DNA of 64,000 nucleotides from Lichenicoccus sp965277665 (GTDB taxonomy: Bacteria > Pseudomonadota > Alphaproteobacteria > Acetobacterales > Acetobacteraceae). The stretch lies in contig NZ_OZ255835.1 in the NCBI RefSeq assembly GCF_965277665.1, positions 3,720,001 to 3,784,000 on the forward strand. The letters are read 5' to 3'. The position numbers were made by a program, and so were the translations under genes. The notes below the pieces were generated by a model. The model worked only from the letters and a program-made list of their open reading frames with translations. It was not told where the DNA came from and did no database searches. Below, piece by piece: positions 1 to 7,666 of the stretch (position 1 is its first letter; each line of letters starts with the position of its first letter).

Positions 1-896
1 ACACGATGATGGGCTGGCCGGCATTGCCCTCGTACGACATGTATGCCGGCGGCCCGGCCTATCCGCTGTCCTCGCTCGGGGTCCGGGTGCGTGGCACGCG
101 CGGGCCATTCACCGGTCTGCTCGGCGTGTATGACGACAACCCGCCGGGCGGCAGCTTCTCCGATGACGACCAGCTTCGCGGAGCCGAGCGGGAAGGGGTG
201 GATTTCAACTTCAATACCGGCGCCCTGGTCATCGGCGAGGTGCAGTTCGCCTTGAACCAGCCCTCGACGGGGCAGAACGTGGCGCCCGGGACGCCACCGG
301 CCGGCCTGCCCGGCACCTACCGGATCGGAGCCTGGTTCGACAGCGGCGGCTTTCCCGACCAGCGCACTGGTGCGGACGGGCTGTCCCTGGCCGATCCGTC
401 CGGCGACGGTCAGACCCGCCTGTTGCGGCACGACTTCGCCCTCTATACCAGCGACGACCAGCAGATCTGGCATGACGCCGCGGGCGTGCGCTCGCTCGGC
501 ATGTTCGCCCGCCTGATGGGCGCTCCCGGAGACCGTAACGAGATCAGCTTCAGCACCAATCTCGGCCTGTCACTGAAGGCGCCGCTGCGGTCGCGTCCCG
601 GCGACAGCTTCGGGATCGGCTACGGACTGGCCCGGGTCAGCAGCGAGGCCAGTGCGCTGGACCAGGACAGACGGCTGTTCTCCGGCAACCAGGCCATTCC
701 GATCCGCTCGACCGAAAGCTTCATCGAGGTCACCTACCAGGCGCAGGTGACGCCGTGGTGGTCGGTGCAGCCGGACTTCCAGTACGTGTTCACGCCCGGC
801 GGCGGCATCGCCAACCCGGATGCCAGCACGCCCGACGACACCGTTCGTATCGCCAACGAAGCTATCATCGGTCTGCGCACCAGCATCACCTTCTGA
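1..896 (+). CDS. Carbohydrate porin, OprB family (5' end missing)
   Basis: This is the C-terminal part of an outer-membrane carbohydrate-selective porin; the reading frame is open to the left edge, so the true start lies outside the window. Amphipathic strands alternate with Gly/Asp/Asn-rich loops. The segment describing a gap between barrel strands (YRIGAWFDSGGFPDQR) and the terminal aromatic residue (RTSITF) are typical of OprB barrels, and a C-terminal Phe is the BAM recognition signal. The family allows passive uptake of glucose and other sugars in Pseudomonas and acetic acid bacteria. The gene ends about 170 bp before the ATP synthase operon and is probably not part of it. The exact sugar cannot be told from sequence. 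Confidence 0.85.
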   Translation, partial: TMMGWPALPSYDMYAGGPAYPLSSLGVRVRGTRGPFTGLLGVYDDNPPGGSFSDDDQLRGAEREGVDFNFNTGALVIGEVQFALNQPSTGQNVAPGTPPAGLPGTYRIGAWFDSGGFPDQRTGADGLSLADPSGDGQTRLLRHDFALYTSDDQQIWHDAAGVRSLGMFARLMGAPGDRNEISFSTNLGLSLKAPLRSRPGDSFGIGYGLARVSSEASALDQDRRLFSGNQAIPIRSTESFIEVTYQAQVTPWWSVQPDFQYVFTPGGGIANPDASTPDDTVRIANEAIIGLRTSITF

Positions 897-1002
897 GAGC
901 CTGTTTGTTAATGCTACTGCGCATTCTCAGACGGTCTTTGAGGCTTGTGATCCTTTCTACATCAACGACCTGTCAGGTGGAGGCTGCCTGCGGGCGGGTT
1001 GC

Positions 1003-1031
1003 TTGACAGGTCATTGCACCGCCGTTAGCTA
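1003..1031 (+). promoter_or_regulatory. Putative sigma-70 promoter of the atp F0 operon
   Basis: A perfect -35 hexamer TTGACA (1003-1008) is followed after 17 bases by TAGCTA (1026-1031) as a weak -10. This sits about 33 bases before the atpI start. The rest of the 897-1063 spacer holds no gene. The call is from consensus matching only. Confidence 0.4.
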
Positions 1032-1063
1032 GCGCTGCGCCCGTCAGGAGGTGCAAGAAGAAG

Positions 1064-1381
1064 ATGGGTGAGGAAACGCGACCGGGCACACCGGCAGCCG
1101 CAAAATCCTTCGAGCAGCGGCTCGAGGAGGCACGGGCGAAATCGGGCATGGGTCCGCAACCCGTCTCCGACGGCGCGATCGACCGGAACTCGTTCGGGCT
1201 GGTCATGCGCGTGGGCGTGGAGCTGGTTTCCGCGGTCGTGGTCGGCGCCGCGATCGGCTGGGGCCTGGATCGCTGGCTCGGCATGCGTCCGCTGTTTCTG
1301 ATCCTGTTCGTGCTCTTGGGCGGTGTCGCGGGGATCGTCAATGTCTGGCGGCTGGTGGCGCCGGACCCGGGAACGCGTTAG
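1064..1381 (+). CDS. atpI: F0F1 ATP synthase assembly protein I (AtpI/AtpZ type)
   Basis: A 105-residue membrane protein with a charged N-terminus and two predicted transmembrane helices (about 44-66 and 76-96). The motif GAAIGWGLDRWLG is characteristic of the AtpI family. In the family it helps c-ring assembly and may act as a Mg2+ channel subunit. An AGGAGG ribosome binding site stands 13 bases upstream of the ATG. It opens the operon atpI-B-E-F'-F, the usual order in alphaproteobacteria, where F1 genes lie elsewhere. Confidence 0.9.
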   Translation: MGEETRPGTPAAAKSFEQRLEEARAKSGMGPQPVSDGAIDRNSFGLVMRVGVELVSAVVVGAAIGWGLDRWLGMRPLFLILFVLLGGVAGIVNVWRLVAPDPGTR

Positions 1382-1481
1382 ACAACGGCCGCGACAGGAA
1401 GCAGTTGGGCGCGATAGGCGCCGGGCGTTATACGGAGCGCTAGGTTCCCGGCCGTGGGACCGGAGCTGGGGGAAGACGAGG

Positions 1482-2234
1482 GTGGCGGCCGCAGACAACA
1501 AGATCGACGCACTCGGGCAGTTCGAGCTGCACCCGGTGCTGGGGCCGCTCGGCGCCCAACTGCATCTGAGCCAGTCGGTCCTGTACATGCTGCTGAGTTC
1601 GGTGCTGATCCTGCTGTTTCTCTATATCGGCATGCGGCCGCGTGCCGTCGTCCCGGGGCGTTTCCAGGCCGCCGCCGAACTCGCCTACGAATTCATCCAC
1701 GACATGGCGTCGGATCAGATCGGCCATTCCGGCACGCGCTTCTTCCCCTTCATCTTCACGCTGTTCTTCTTCATCCTGGTCGGCAACTATGTCGGCCTGA
1801 TCCCCGGCAGCTTCACCTACACCAGCCACATCGCCGTCACCGCGGCGCTGGCGCTCATGGTGTTCTGCGTGGCGCTCATCGTGGCGCTGGTGGGCCAGGG
1901 CATGAAGTTCTTCGGCAACTTCATGCCCGACGGTGCGCCGATCGCGATGGCGCCGCTGCTGGTTCCGATCGAGATCCTGACGTTCCTGTCGCGCCCGGTC
2001 AGCCTCTCCATCCGACTGTTCGCCAACATGGTCGCGGGCCACGTCATGTTCGAGATGTTCGCCGCCTTCACCATCATGCTGGGCGGGCTGCATCTCATCG
2101 GCCCGGCGCTCGGGGTGGCGCCGCTCGTCGTCAACATGGCCCTGATGGCGCTCGAGCTGCTGGTCGGCGCGCTGCAGGCCTACGTGTTCGCGATCCTGAC
2201 CTGCATCTACCTGCGCGAGGCCACGGCGCACTGA
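1482..2234 (+). CDS. atpB: F0F1 ATP synthase subunit a
   Basis: The 250-residue stator subunit that forms the proton half-channels of F0. The essential arginine is in SLSIRLFANM (R178 with the start used here), and the protein ends with the conserved QAYVFAILTCIYL helix. Five to six hydrophobic helices are visible. The frame is open to 1323, but the upstream part is Arg-rich and unlike the family. The GTG at 1482, preceded by a GGGGAAGACGAGG purine tract, gives the expected N-terminus (KIDALGQFELHPVLG). It is followed 69 bases later by atpE. Confidence 0.93.
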   Translation: MAAADNKIDALGQFELHPVLGPLGAQLHLSQSVLYMLLSSVLILLFLYIGMRPRAVVPGRFQAAAELAYEFIHDMASDQIGHSGTRFFPFIFTLFFFILVGNYVGLIPGSFTYTSHIAVTAALALMVFCVALIVALVGQGMKFFGNFMPDGAPIAMAPLLVPIEILTFLSRPVSLSIRLFANMVAGHVMFEMFAAFTIMLGGLHLIGPALGVAPLVVNMALMALELLVGALQAYVFAILTCIYLREATAH

Positions 2235-2258
2235 CGCGGCGCGTACCAGACCTTCTTC

Positions 2259-2291
2259 CAATCCCGAACGATACCCAATCCCGAACGATAC
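2259..2291 (+). repeat. 16-bp tandem direct repeat upstream of atpE
   Basis: The unit CAATCCCGAACGATAC occurs twice, at 2259-2274 and 2276-2291, separated by one base. It lies in the atpB-atpE spacer just before the AAGGA ribosome binding site of atpE. It may be a slippage duplication or may tune expression of the c subunit, which is needed in excess. Confidence 0.8.
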
Positions 2292-2303
2292 AAGGACATT
2301 CCC

Positions 2304-2528
2304 ATGGATCTCGCAGCTGCCAAGGATATCGGCGCAGGCCTCGCCGTCATCGCGCTCGCCGGCGTCGGCGTTGGCATCGGCAACATCTTCGCGGCCCTGG
2401 TAACCTCGATCGCGCGCAACCCGGCGGCCCGCCCGCATGTGTTCGGCATCGGCATCCTGGGCTTCGCGCTGACGGAAGCGGTCGCCCTCTATGCGCTGCT
2501 GATCGCCTTCCTCGTCCTGTTCGGCTGA
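2304..2528 (+). CDS. atpE: F0F1 ATP synthase subunit c
   Basis: A 74-residue hairpin of two hydrophobic helices that builds the rotating c-ring. The helix 1 glycine pattern (GVGVGIG) and the polar loop (ARNPAARP) are present. The ion-binding carboxylate is E58 in GFALTEAVALYALL. No polar cluster typical of Na+-binding c subunits surrounds E58, so proton coupling is expected. Length and sequence are normal for alphaproteobacteria. Confidence 0.96.
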   Translation: MDLAAAKDIGAGLAVIALAGVGVGIGNIFAALVTSIARNPAARPHVFGIGILGFALTEAVALYALLIAFLVLFG

Positions 2529-2544
2529 TCCGGAGAGACGCTCG

Positions 2545-3156
2545 ATGCGCGGTGCGACTGGCGTGAACCGGCGCCTGGCGGCCAGCACGACCGCGCCGCT
2601 GCTGGCGGTGGGCGCCTTGCTGGCGGTGACCGCGTCTTCGGCCCGCGCCGCGGGCATGCCGCAGCTCGATTTCCGCAATCCGCTGACCATCTGGCAGGTG
2701 GTGTGGGGGGCTGTGATCTTCCTGCTGCTCTACCTGGTGCTGAGCCGTTCGGCCTTGCCGCGCGTGGCCTCGGTGCTCGACGCCCGCCGCAGCCGCATCG
2801 AGGGTGATCTCGAGGCGGCACGCTCGGCCAAGAACGGCGCCGACCGCGCGATCGACGATCTGCGCCGCGCGCGACGCCGCGCGGCCGCCGAAGCCCAGGC
2901 CAACATCGACCGCGTGCTGAACGACGCCCGCGAGGCGGCAGCCTTGCGCACCCGCGAGATGAACGACCGGCTCGAGGCGGAGATCGCCGCCGCCGAGGCG
3001 CAGCTTGCGCAGGAGCGGACGCGCGCCATGGGCGCCATGCGCGTGGTCGCCGCCGATACCGCCCTGCTGCTGGTCGAGCGTGTCACCGGCCAGCCTGCCA
3101 GGCGCGGACTGGTGGAGATGCGTGTGGACGCAGCGCTTGCCGGCCGCACGGCCTGA
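2545..3156 (+). CDS. atpF': F0F1 ATP synthase subunit b'
   Basis: The first of two b-type peripheral stalk subunits (203 residues). It has an Ala-rich N-terminal extension (1-36) resembling a signal sequence, one membrane helix (about 47-66) and a long charged Arg/Ala/Glu helix that dimerises with subunit b. Paired b' and b genes are usual in photosynthetic and other alphaproteobacteria. The gene starts 16 bases after atpE and ends 18 bases before atpF. Confidence 0.88.
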   Translation: MRGATGVNRRLAASTTAPLLAVGALLAVTASSARAAGMPQLDFRNPLTIWQVVWGAVIFLLLYLVLSRSALPRVASVLDARRSRIEGDLEAARSAKNGADRAIDDLRRARRRAAAEAQANIDRVLNDAREAAALRTREMNDRLEAEIAAAEAQLAQERTRAMGAMRVVAADTALLLVERVTGQPARRGLVEMRVDAALAGRTA

Positions 3157-3174
3157 CCGGCGATAGGACCGCAC

Positions 3175-3684
3175 ATGTTCAACACGCTGCTGCATGAGCC
3201 CCTGTTCTGGTACAGCGTTGCCTTCGTGCTGTTCTTTGTCCTGCTTGGTCGCCGGATCGCGCGGCCGTTGCTGGCGATCCTGGACGACCGCGCGGCCCAG
3301 GTGCGCCAGGACCTGGACGAGGCGGCCCGGCTGAAGCGCGAGGCCGAGCAGATGCTCGCCGATGCGCAGCGTGAGCGCGAGGCGGCCCTGGCCGAGGCGG
3401 CGGCCCTGGTCGAGCGCTCGCGGCAGGAGGCGACCCGGATCGCCGAGCAGGCCCGCCAGGATGCCGATGCATCGGCCAGGCGGCGCGAACGGATGGCGCA
3501 GGACCGCATCCATGCGGCCGAGCGGGCCGCGATCGACGAAGTGCGCGCCCGCGCCGCCGACATCGCCAGCGAGGCGGCCCGTGCCGTGATCGCCGAGATC
3601 CTCACGCCGGAAGGCGACGCAGCCCTGGTCGACCGCGCCATCGCGGCCCTCCCGGCCTCGCTCGCGGGCCGCAGGGCGGCGTGA
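3175..3684 (+). CDS. atpF: F0F1 ATP synthase subunit b
   Basis: A 169-residue peripheral stalk subunit. It has one N-terminal membrane helix (about 8-25), the typical RRIARPLLAILDDRA hinge, and then a heptad-rich Ala/Arg/Glu helix to the C-terminus. It partners with b' encoded just upstream. Its stop codon overlaps the GTG start of the next glycosyltransferase gene (GTGA), so the two are translationally coupled. Confidence 0.92.
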   Translation: MFNTLLHEPLFWYSVAFVLFFVLLGRRIARPLLAILDDRAAQVRQDLDEAARLKREAEQMLADAQREREAALAEAAALVERSRQEATRIAEQARQDADASARRRERMAQDRIHAAERAAIDEVRARAADIASEAARAVIAEILTPEGDAALVDRAIAALPASLAGRRAA

Positions 3685-4427
3685 GCGAGCCGCGCCAGGA
3701 GCACACGCCGCTGCGCATCACTATCGTGGCGGCGGTGCTCAACGAGGCGGAGAACATCCGCCCGGTCATCAGCGAGATCGCGTCGGCACTGCAGGAGCTG
3801 CGGCCGTTCGAGGTGATCTTCGTCGATGACGGCAGCACCGATGCGACGCTCCGCGAACTGGTCGCCTGCCGCGACGTGCTGCCGGAACTGCGCGTGCTCA
3901 GCCACGACCGCTGCTGCGGCAAGTCGGCGGCCCTGCATACCGGCATCCACGCGGCGCGCGCCCGCTGGGTCGCCACCATCGACGGCGACGGCCAGGACGA
4001 CCCGCGCGAGATCGCGCCGATGCTCGCCCTCGCCGAGGGCGCCAACGGCGCGGCACCTCTGGTGGTGGGCGTCCGGCTCAAGCGCAACGACACCTTGTCC
4101 CGACGCCTTGCGACCAGGTTCGCCAACGGCCTGCGCCGCCGCCTGCTGCAGGATGGCTGCCCGGACACCGGCGCGCCGATGAAGCTATTCGAGCGCGACG
4201 CCTTCCTGCGCCTGCCGCAGTTCGAGGGGCTGCACCGGTTCCTGCCGGCCCTGCTCGGCACCTACGGCCATCCGCTGCTGTGCTATTCGGTCCGGCATCG
4301 CGCGCGGCTGCACGGGCAGTCGAAATACACCAACTGGAACCGTGCCCTGGTCGGGCTGCGCGACATGATCGGGGTGATCTGGCTGCAGAAGCGCACGGTG
4401 CGTCCGAAGCGTGTCACCGAGGCGTAA
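3681..4427 (+). CDS. Family 2 glycosyltransferase, dolichol/polyprenyl-phosphate sugar synthase type
   Basis: A 248-residue soluble GT-A enzyme of the DPM1/ArnC class, expected to move a sugar from a nucleotide sugar onto a polyprenyl phosphate at the inner face of the membrane. Visible signatures are VLNEAENI, VIFVDDGSTDAT and the DGDGQDDP metal-binding motif. No C-terminal membrane helices are present, unlike GtrB/ArnC. The GTG start overlaps the atpF stop by four bases. The next gene encodes an ArnT/PMT-type membrane transferase, the natural consumer of the lipid-linked sugar. The sugar identity is unknown. Confidence 0.85.
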   Translation: MSEPRQEHTPLRITIVAAVLNEAENIRPVISEIASALQELRPFEVIFVDDGSTDATLRELVACRDVLPELRVLSHDRCCGKSAALHTGIHAARARWVATIDGDGQDDPREIAPMLALAEGANGAAPLVVGVRLKRNDTLSRRLATRFANGLRRRLLQDGCPDTGAPMKLFERDAFLRLPQFEGLHRFLPALLGTYGHPLLCYSVRHRARLHGQSKYTNWNRALVGLRDMIGVIWLQKRTVRPKRVTEA

Positions 4428-6147
4428 GGCCAGGGGCGTCAAGGAATCGGGGTCTGGGGCCTCCGGCCCCAGTGGGTCAAGGGCAAAGCCCTTGCCTTCC
4501 CTGACCGCCCGCCACTACGCCCTGCTGGCCGCCTTCACGCTGGCGATCTTCCTGCCCGGCCGCGCCTCGCTGCCGCCGCTCGATCGCGACGAGCCGCGCT
4601 ACATGGAAGCGTCGGCCCAGATGCTGCAGTCGGGCAACTATATCGATGTGCGGTTCCAGGACCAGCCGCGCTACCTGCAGCCGGCCGGCATCTACTGGCT
4701 CGAGGCGGCCACGGTGGCAGCCACCGGGACATTGCAGCATCGCCAGGTCTGGGGCTGGCGCATCCCCTCGCTGGTCGCCGTGGTGGGATCCTCGCTGCTG
4801 ACCGCGTCGATCGGCGCCAGCCTGTTCGGCACCGAGGCCGGCCTGTTCGCGGCGCTGCTGCTGGCGGTCTCGGTGCTGATGACGGCCGAGGGCCGCATGG
4901 CCACGATCGACAGCACGCTGCTGCTGAGCATCCTGCTCGCCGAGTTCGCGCTGCTGCGGGCCTGGAGCGGGCGGCGCGAACCCCGGCCCGCACCGGCCTG
5001 GGTGGCGGCGCTGTACTGGGGAGCGCTCGGCTTCGGTCTGATGCTCAAAGGGCCGGTGGCGCTGATCCCCGGTTTCGGCACGCCGATCGCACTCGCGCTG
5101 AGCGAGCGCGATGCGAGCTGGTGGAAGCGCCTGCGCCCGGCCTGGGGGGTGCCGCTGATGCTGGCCATCGTGCTGCCCTGGTGCATCGCGATCTCGCTGG
5201 TCAGCCACGGCACGTTCTTCGGCAAGGCGGTCGGCACCAACTTCCTCGGCAAGGTGGCGTCCGGCCAGCAGGCGCACGGATTGCCGCCCGGCTACCACCT
5301 GCTGGTGTTCGCGATCGCCTTCTGGCCGGGCTCGCTGTTCGCCGCCTGCGCCATTCCGTTCGCCTGGTTGCGGCGCCGGCAGGATCCGGTGCGGTTCCTG
5401 CTGTGCTGGATCATTCCGCACTGGGTGGTGTTCGAGCTCGTCGCCACCAAGCTGCCGCACTACGTGCTGCCGGCCTATCCGGCGATCGCCATCCTCGCCG
5501 CGGCGGCGCTGGTTGCCCCCGAGGGATGGTCGCCGCCGCGCCGGATCGCGGGACGCCTCCTGCTCGCGGCGTATGGCCTGGTCTGGCTCGTGGTGGGCGT
5601 CGGCATCGCGGCCGCCGGGCCGGTGCTGCTCTGGCGCCTGCAGCATGTGGTCTCGCCGGTGGCGAGCTTCGTGTCGGTACTGGCGATCGCCCTGGTGCTG
5701 GCTTCAGCCTGGCTGCTCTGGCCGCTCCGCGCGCCGCGCCGGGCGCTGGGCTTCGTCGCCGCTGCCGCCCTCGCGACCTATGCCAGCCTGTTCATCATCG
5801 TGCTGCCCAGCCTGCGCACGATCTGGCTGAGCCCGCGCATTGCGGCCATGGTGGCCGAGGTCAGGCCGTGTCCGGACAGCGTGCTGGCTTCCACCTCGTT
5901 CAGCGAGCCGAGCCTGGTGTTCCTGGTCGGTCCGTCGACACGCCTGATCGGTCCGGCACCGGCGGCCGACCTGCTCGAACGGGACCCGCGCTGCGCGATG
6001 GCGCTGGTCGGATCACGCGACGCGGCGGCCTTCCAGGCGAGGTTGGCGGCGGACGGGATTGCGGCGCGACAGCTCGGCCGGCTCGACGGCGTCAACTACT
6101 CGACCGGCAGGCATCTCGACCTCGCCTTGTTCAAGACGCGGCAGTGA
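4411..6147 (+). CDS. ArnT/PMT-type membrane glycosyltransferase
   Basis: A polytopic membrane protein (up to 578 residues) of the GT-C fold. The first periplasmic loop carries the acidic DRDEPRYMEASAQML motif that marks ArnT and related undecaprenyl-phosphate-sugar transferases; about eleven hydrophobic segments follow. It probably moves a sugar from a polyprenyl carrier to lipid A, a glycan or a protein, using the product of the GT2 gene it overlaps. The start is uncertain. The annotated GTG at 4411 places a repetitive GC-rich palindromic element (4444-4496) inside the N-terminal coding region. No ATG or GTG occurs between 4444 and the conserved domain, so a TTG at 4492 is the main alternative. 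Confidence 0.82.
   Translation: MSPRRKARGVKESGSGASGPSGSRAKPLPSLTARHYALLAAFTLAIFLPGRASLPPLDRDEPRYMEASAQMLQSGNYIDVRFQDQPRYLQPAGIYWLEAATVAATGTLQHRQVWGWRIPSLVAVVGSSLLTASIGASLFGTEAGLFAALLLAVSVLMTAEGRMATIDSTLLLSILLAEFALLRAWSGRREPRPAPAWVAALYWGALGFGLMLKGPVALIPGFGTPIALALSERDASWWKRLRPAWGVPLMLAIVLPWCIAISLVSHGTFFGKAVGTNFLGKVASGQQAHGLPPGYHLLVFAIAFWPGSLFAACAIPFAWLRRRQDPVRFLLCWIIPHWVVFELVATKLPHYVLPAYPAIAILAAAALVAPEGWSPPRRIAGRLLLAAYGLVWLVVGVGIAAAGPVLLWRLQHVVSPVASFVSVLAIALVLASAWLLWPLRAPRRALGFVAAAALATYASLFIIVLPSLRTIWLSPRIAAMVAEVRPCPDSVLASTSFSEPSLVFLVGPSTRLIGPAPAADLLERDPRCAMALVGSRDAAAFQARLAADGIAARQLGRLDGVNYSTGRHLDLALFKTRQ
4444..4496 (+). repeat. REP-like GC-rich palindromic element, copy 1
   Basis: It contains two hairpins: CTGGGGCCTCCGGCCCCAG and AAGGGCAAAGCCCTT. 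An inverted second copy lies at 27147-27197, sharing the order GAATCGGGGTCTGGGGCC, palindrome, spacer, palindrome. This copy falls at the boundary of the two glycosyltransferase genes and is read as the N-terminal residues of the second. Confidence 0.75.
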
Positions 6148-6159
6148 TGGACACAGACG

Positions 6160-7026
6160 ATGCGAAGAAGGGATGTTCTGTACGGGCCTGTGTTGTTCCT
6201 GGCATTACCGGCCCTGGCTCGGGAAGTCCCGCTCCCGCCGGTTGCAGAGTATGAGCGAAAGAGCGGAGGCCATATCGGCTTCTATGCGGAAAACCTCCGG
6301 ACGGGCAGGCAACTGGGCTGGAGGGCCGATGAGCGCTTTGTCATGTGCAGCACCTTCAAGGCGTCGCTTGCAGCCTGCGTGCTGTTGCACGTCGATCGTG
6401 GCTGCGACGGTCTCGAGCGGGCGATCCATTATGGCAAAGCCAACATGCGCGACTGGCACGCTCCCGTCGCTCAAGCGAACCTGGCGAAGGGATGGCTGTC
6501 GGTGGGCGAGATGTGCAAGGCGGCGGTCGAGCAGAGCGACAACACCTGCGCCACTCTGCTCCTGTCGCGCATCGGTGGCCCGGCGGCTTTGACGGCGTTC
6601 TGGCGCCGGATCGGAGATGGCGTCACCCGGCTGGACGACACCGAACTCGCCCTGAACTTCCGGTCGCTCGATGATACCCGGGACACGACGACACCGGCTG
6701 CGATGGCGCGCACCCTGCGCCGCCTCGTCTTTGAAGACGTCCTGTCAAACCGGTCGCGACGGGCTCTGACCGGGTGGTTGATCGGGTGCCAGACTGGTGG
6801 CAACCGGCTGCGCGCCGGTTTGCCCGCAAATTGGCTGATCGGAGACAAGACGGGCAATAACGGCCGCGATGCGGCCGGTGATATTGCCGTCGCCTGGCCC
6901 AGAGCCGACGTCCCGATCGTTGTTGCGGTCTATACGCGGGGTGGATCGCCCACACCCGGGCAGCTCAAAACCGCTTTCGCGGGGATCGGCCGCTTCGTCG
7001 GGATCCACCTGTCCGGCACAGCCTGA
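6160..7026 (+). CDS. Class A beta-lactamase
   Basis: An exported serine beta-lactamase of 288 residues with a signal peptide (cleavage near LPALA at 20). All active-site motifs are present: S64-TFK67 (Ambler S70xxK73), SDN at 126-128 (S130DN), E162-LALN (E166 of the omega loop) and K230TG (K234TG). A Cys precedes the catalytic Ser as in KPC/SME-type enzymes, but the residue after KTG that would be Cys238 is Asn. The usual carbapenemase disulfide therefore cannot form. The substrate range cannot be predicted. It lies 12 bases after the ArnT-like gene and may be co-transcribed. No AmpR-type regulator is adjacent. Confidence 0.93.
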   Translation: MRRRDVLYGPVLFLALPALAREVPLPPVAEYERKSGGHIGFYAENLRTGRQLGWRADERFVMCSTFKASLAACVLLHVDRGCDGLERAIHYGKANMRDWHAPVAQANLAKGWLSVGEMCKAAVEQSDNTCATLLLSRIGGPAALTAFWRRIGDGVTRLDDTELALNFRSLDDTRDTTTPAAMARTLRRLVFEDVLSNRSRRALTGWLIGCQTGGNRLRAGLPANWLIGDKTGNNGRDAAGDIAVAWPRADVPIVVAVYTRGGSPTPGQLKTAFAGIGRFVGIHLSGTA

Positions 7027-7039
7027 GGCGACACGGACC

Positions 7040-7576
7040 GTGACCCTCGATGGACTCGGGCGGCGCATCTGCATCATGGGGCCATCGAACAGCGGCAAGT
7101 CCACTCTCGCGACCGCGATAGCGCGGGCTCGCGGCCTGCCAGCGATCCACCTGGACCAGCTTTATCATCGGCCGAACACGAACTGGCGGCCCCGGCCGGA
7201 CGAGGAGTTCATCGCCCTGCACGATAAGGCAATCCTGGGCGCGAGCTGGGTGATGGATGGCAATTATTCGCGGTGCCTGCCGCAGCGCCTGGCACGGGCG
7301 ACGGGGTTCATTCTGCTGGATACGCCCGTCGCCGTGAGCCTGTTCCGCTACCTGCGCCGGTCATGGTTCGACGCTGAACGTCCCGGTGGTCTCGAAGGCG
7401 GCAGTGACAGCGTGAAATGGGCGATGGTCAGCCATATCGTGGGGACGACCCGCAAGAACCGCAGGCGCTACGCCGAGATGTTCGACCGCAGCAGCCTGCC
7501 GAAGATCAGACTGGGTACGGCGCGCGAACTCGCCCGGTTCTATCTGTCAGAAGGACTCGGCGAGCAAAGGGCATGA
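7040..7576 (+). CDS. Small P-loop kinase, AAA/adenylate-kinase-like (topology modulation protein type)
   Basis: A 178-residue P-loop NTPase. The Walker A is GPSNSGKS at 14-21, followed by HLDQLYHRPNTNW, the signature of FlaR/topology modulation proteins related to adenylate and shikimate kinases. The frame is open further upstream (to 6869) inside the beta-lactamase gene. The GTG at 7040, 13 bases after that gene, gives the normal N-terminus. Function in this family is poorly known, and phosphorylation of a nucleotide or small molecule is assumed. The next DNA on the right is rearranged (PAP2 fragment). Confidence 0.75.
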   Translation: MTLDGLGRRICIMGPSNSGKSTLATAIARARGLPAIHLDQLYHRPNTNWRPRPDEEFIALHDKAILGASWVMDGNYSRCLPQRLARATGFILLDTPVAVSLFRYLRRSWFDAERPGGLEGGSDSVKWAMVSHIVGTTRKNRRRYAEMFDRSSLPKIRLGTARELARFYLSEGLGEQRA

Positions 7577-7581
7577 GGCGA

Positions 7582-7666
7582 TCATGTCCGCCGGTCCGCG
7601 CATAGCACCGCGCAGCTGACGGTGTCCCCAACCATCATCCCACCGAACAGGTCCGAGATGAAATGC
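7582..7666 (-). pseudogene. Detached 3' end of a PAP2 phosphatase gene
   Basis: The minus strand reads the last 27 codons of a PAP2 protein (HFISDLFGGMMVGDTVSC..., ending CADRRT and stop). This matches the C-terminus of the intact PAP2 gene whose 3' end is at 9104. Over 75 aligned bases (7592-7666 against 9114-9188) I count 66 identities, and most differences are silent codon changes. The 5' part of the gene is missing. The fragment lies in the same orientation as the intact gene and about 1.5 kb beyond its 3' end, the geometry left by integration into a gene end or by recombination with a diverged homologue. Confidence 0.85.
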
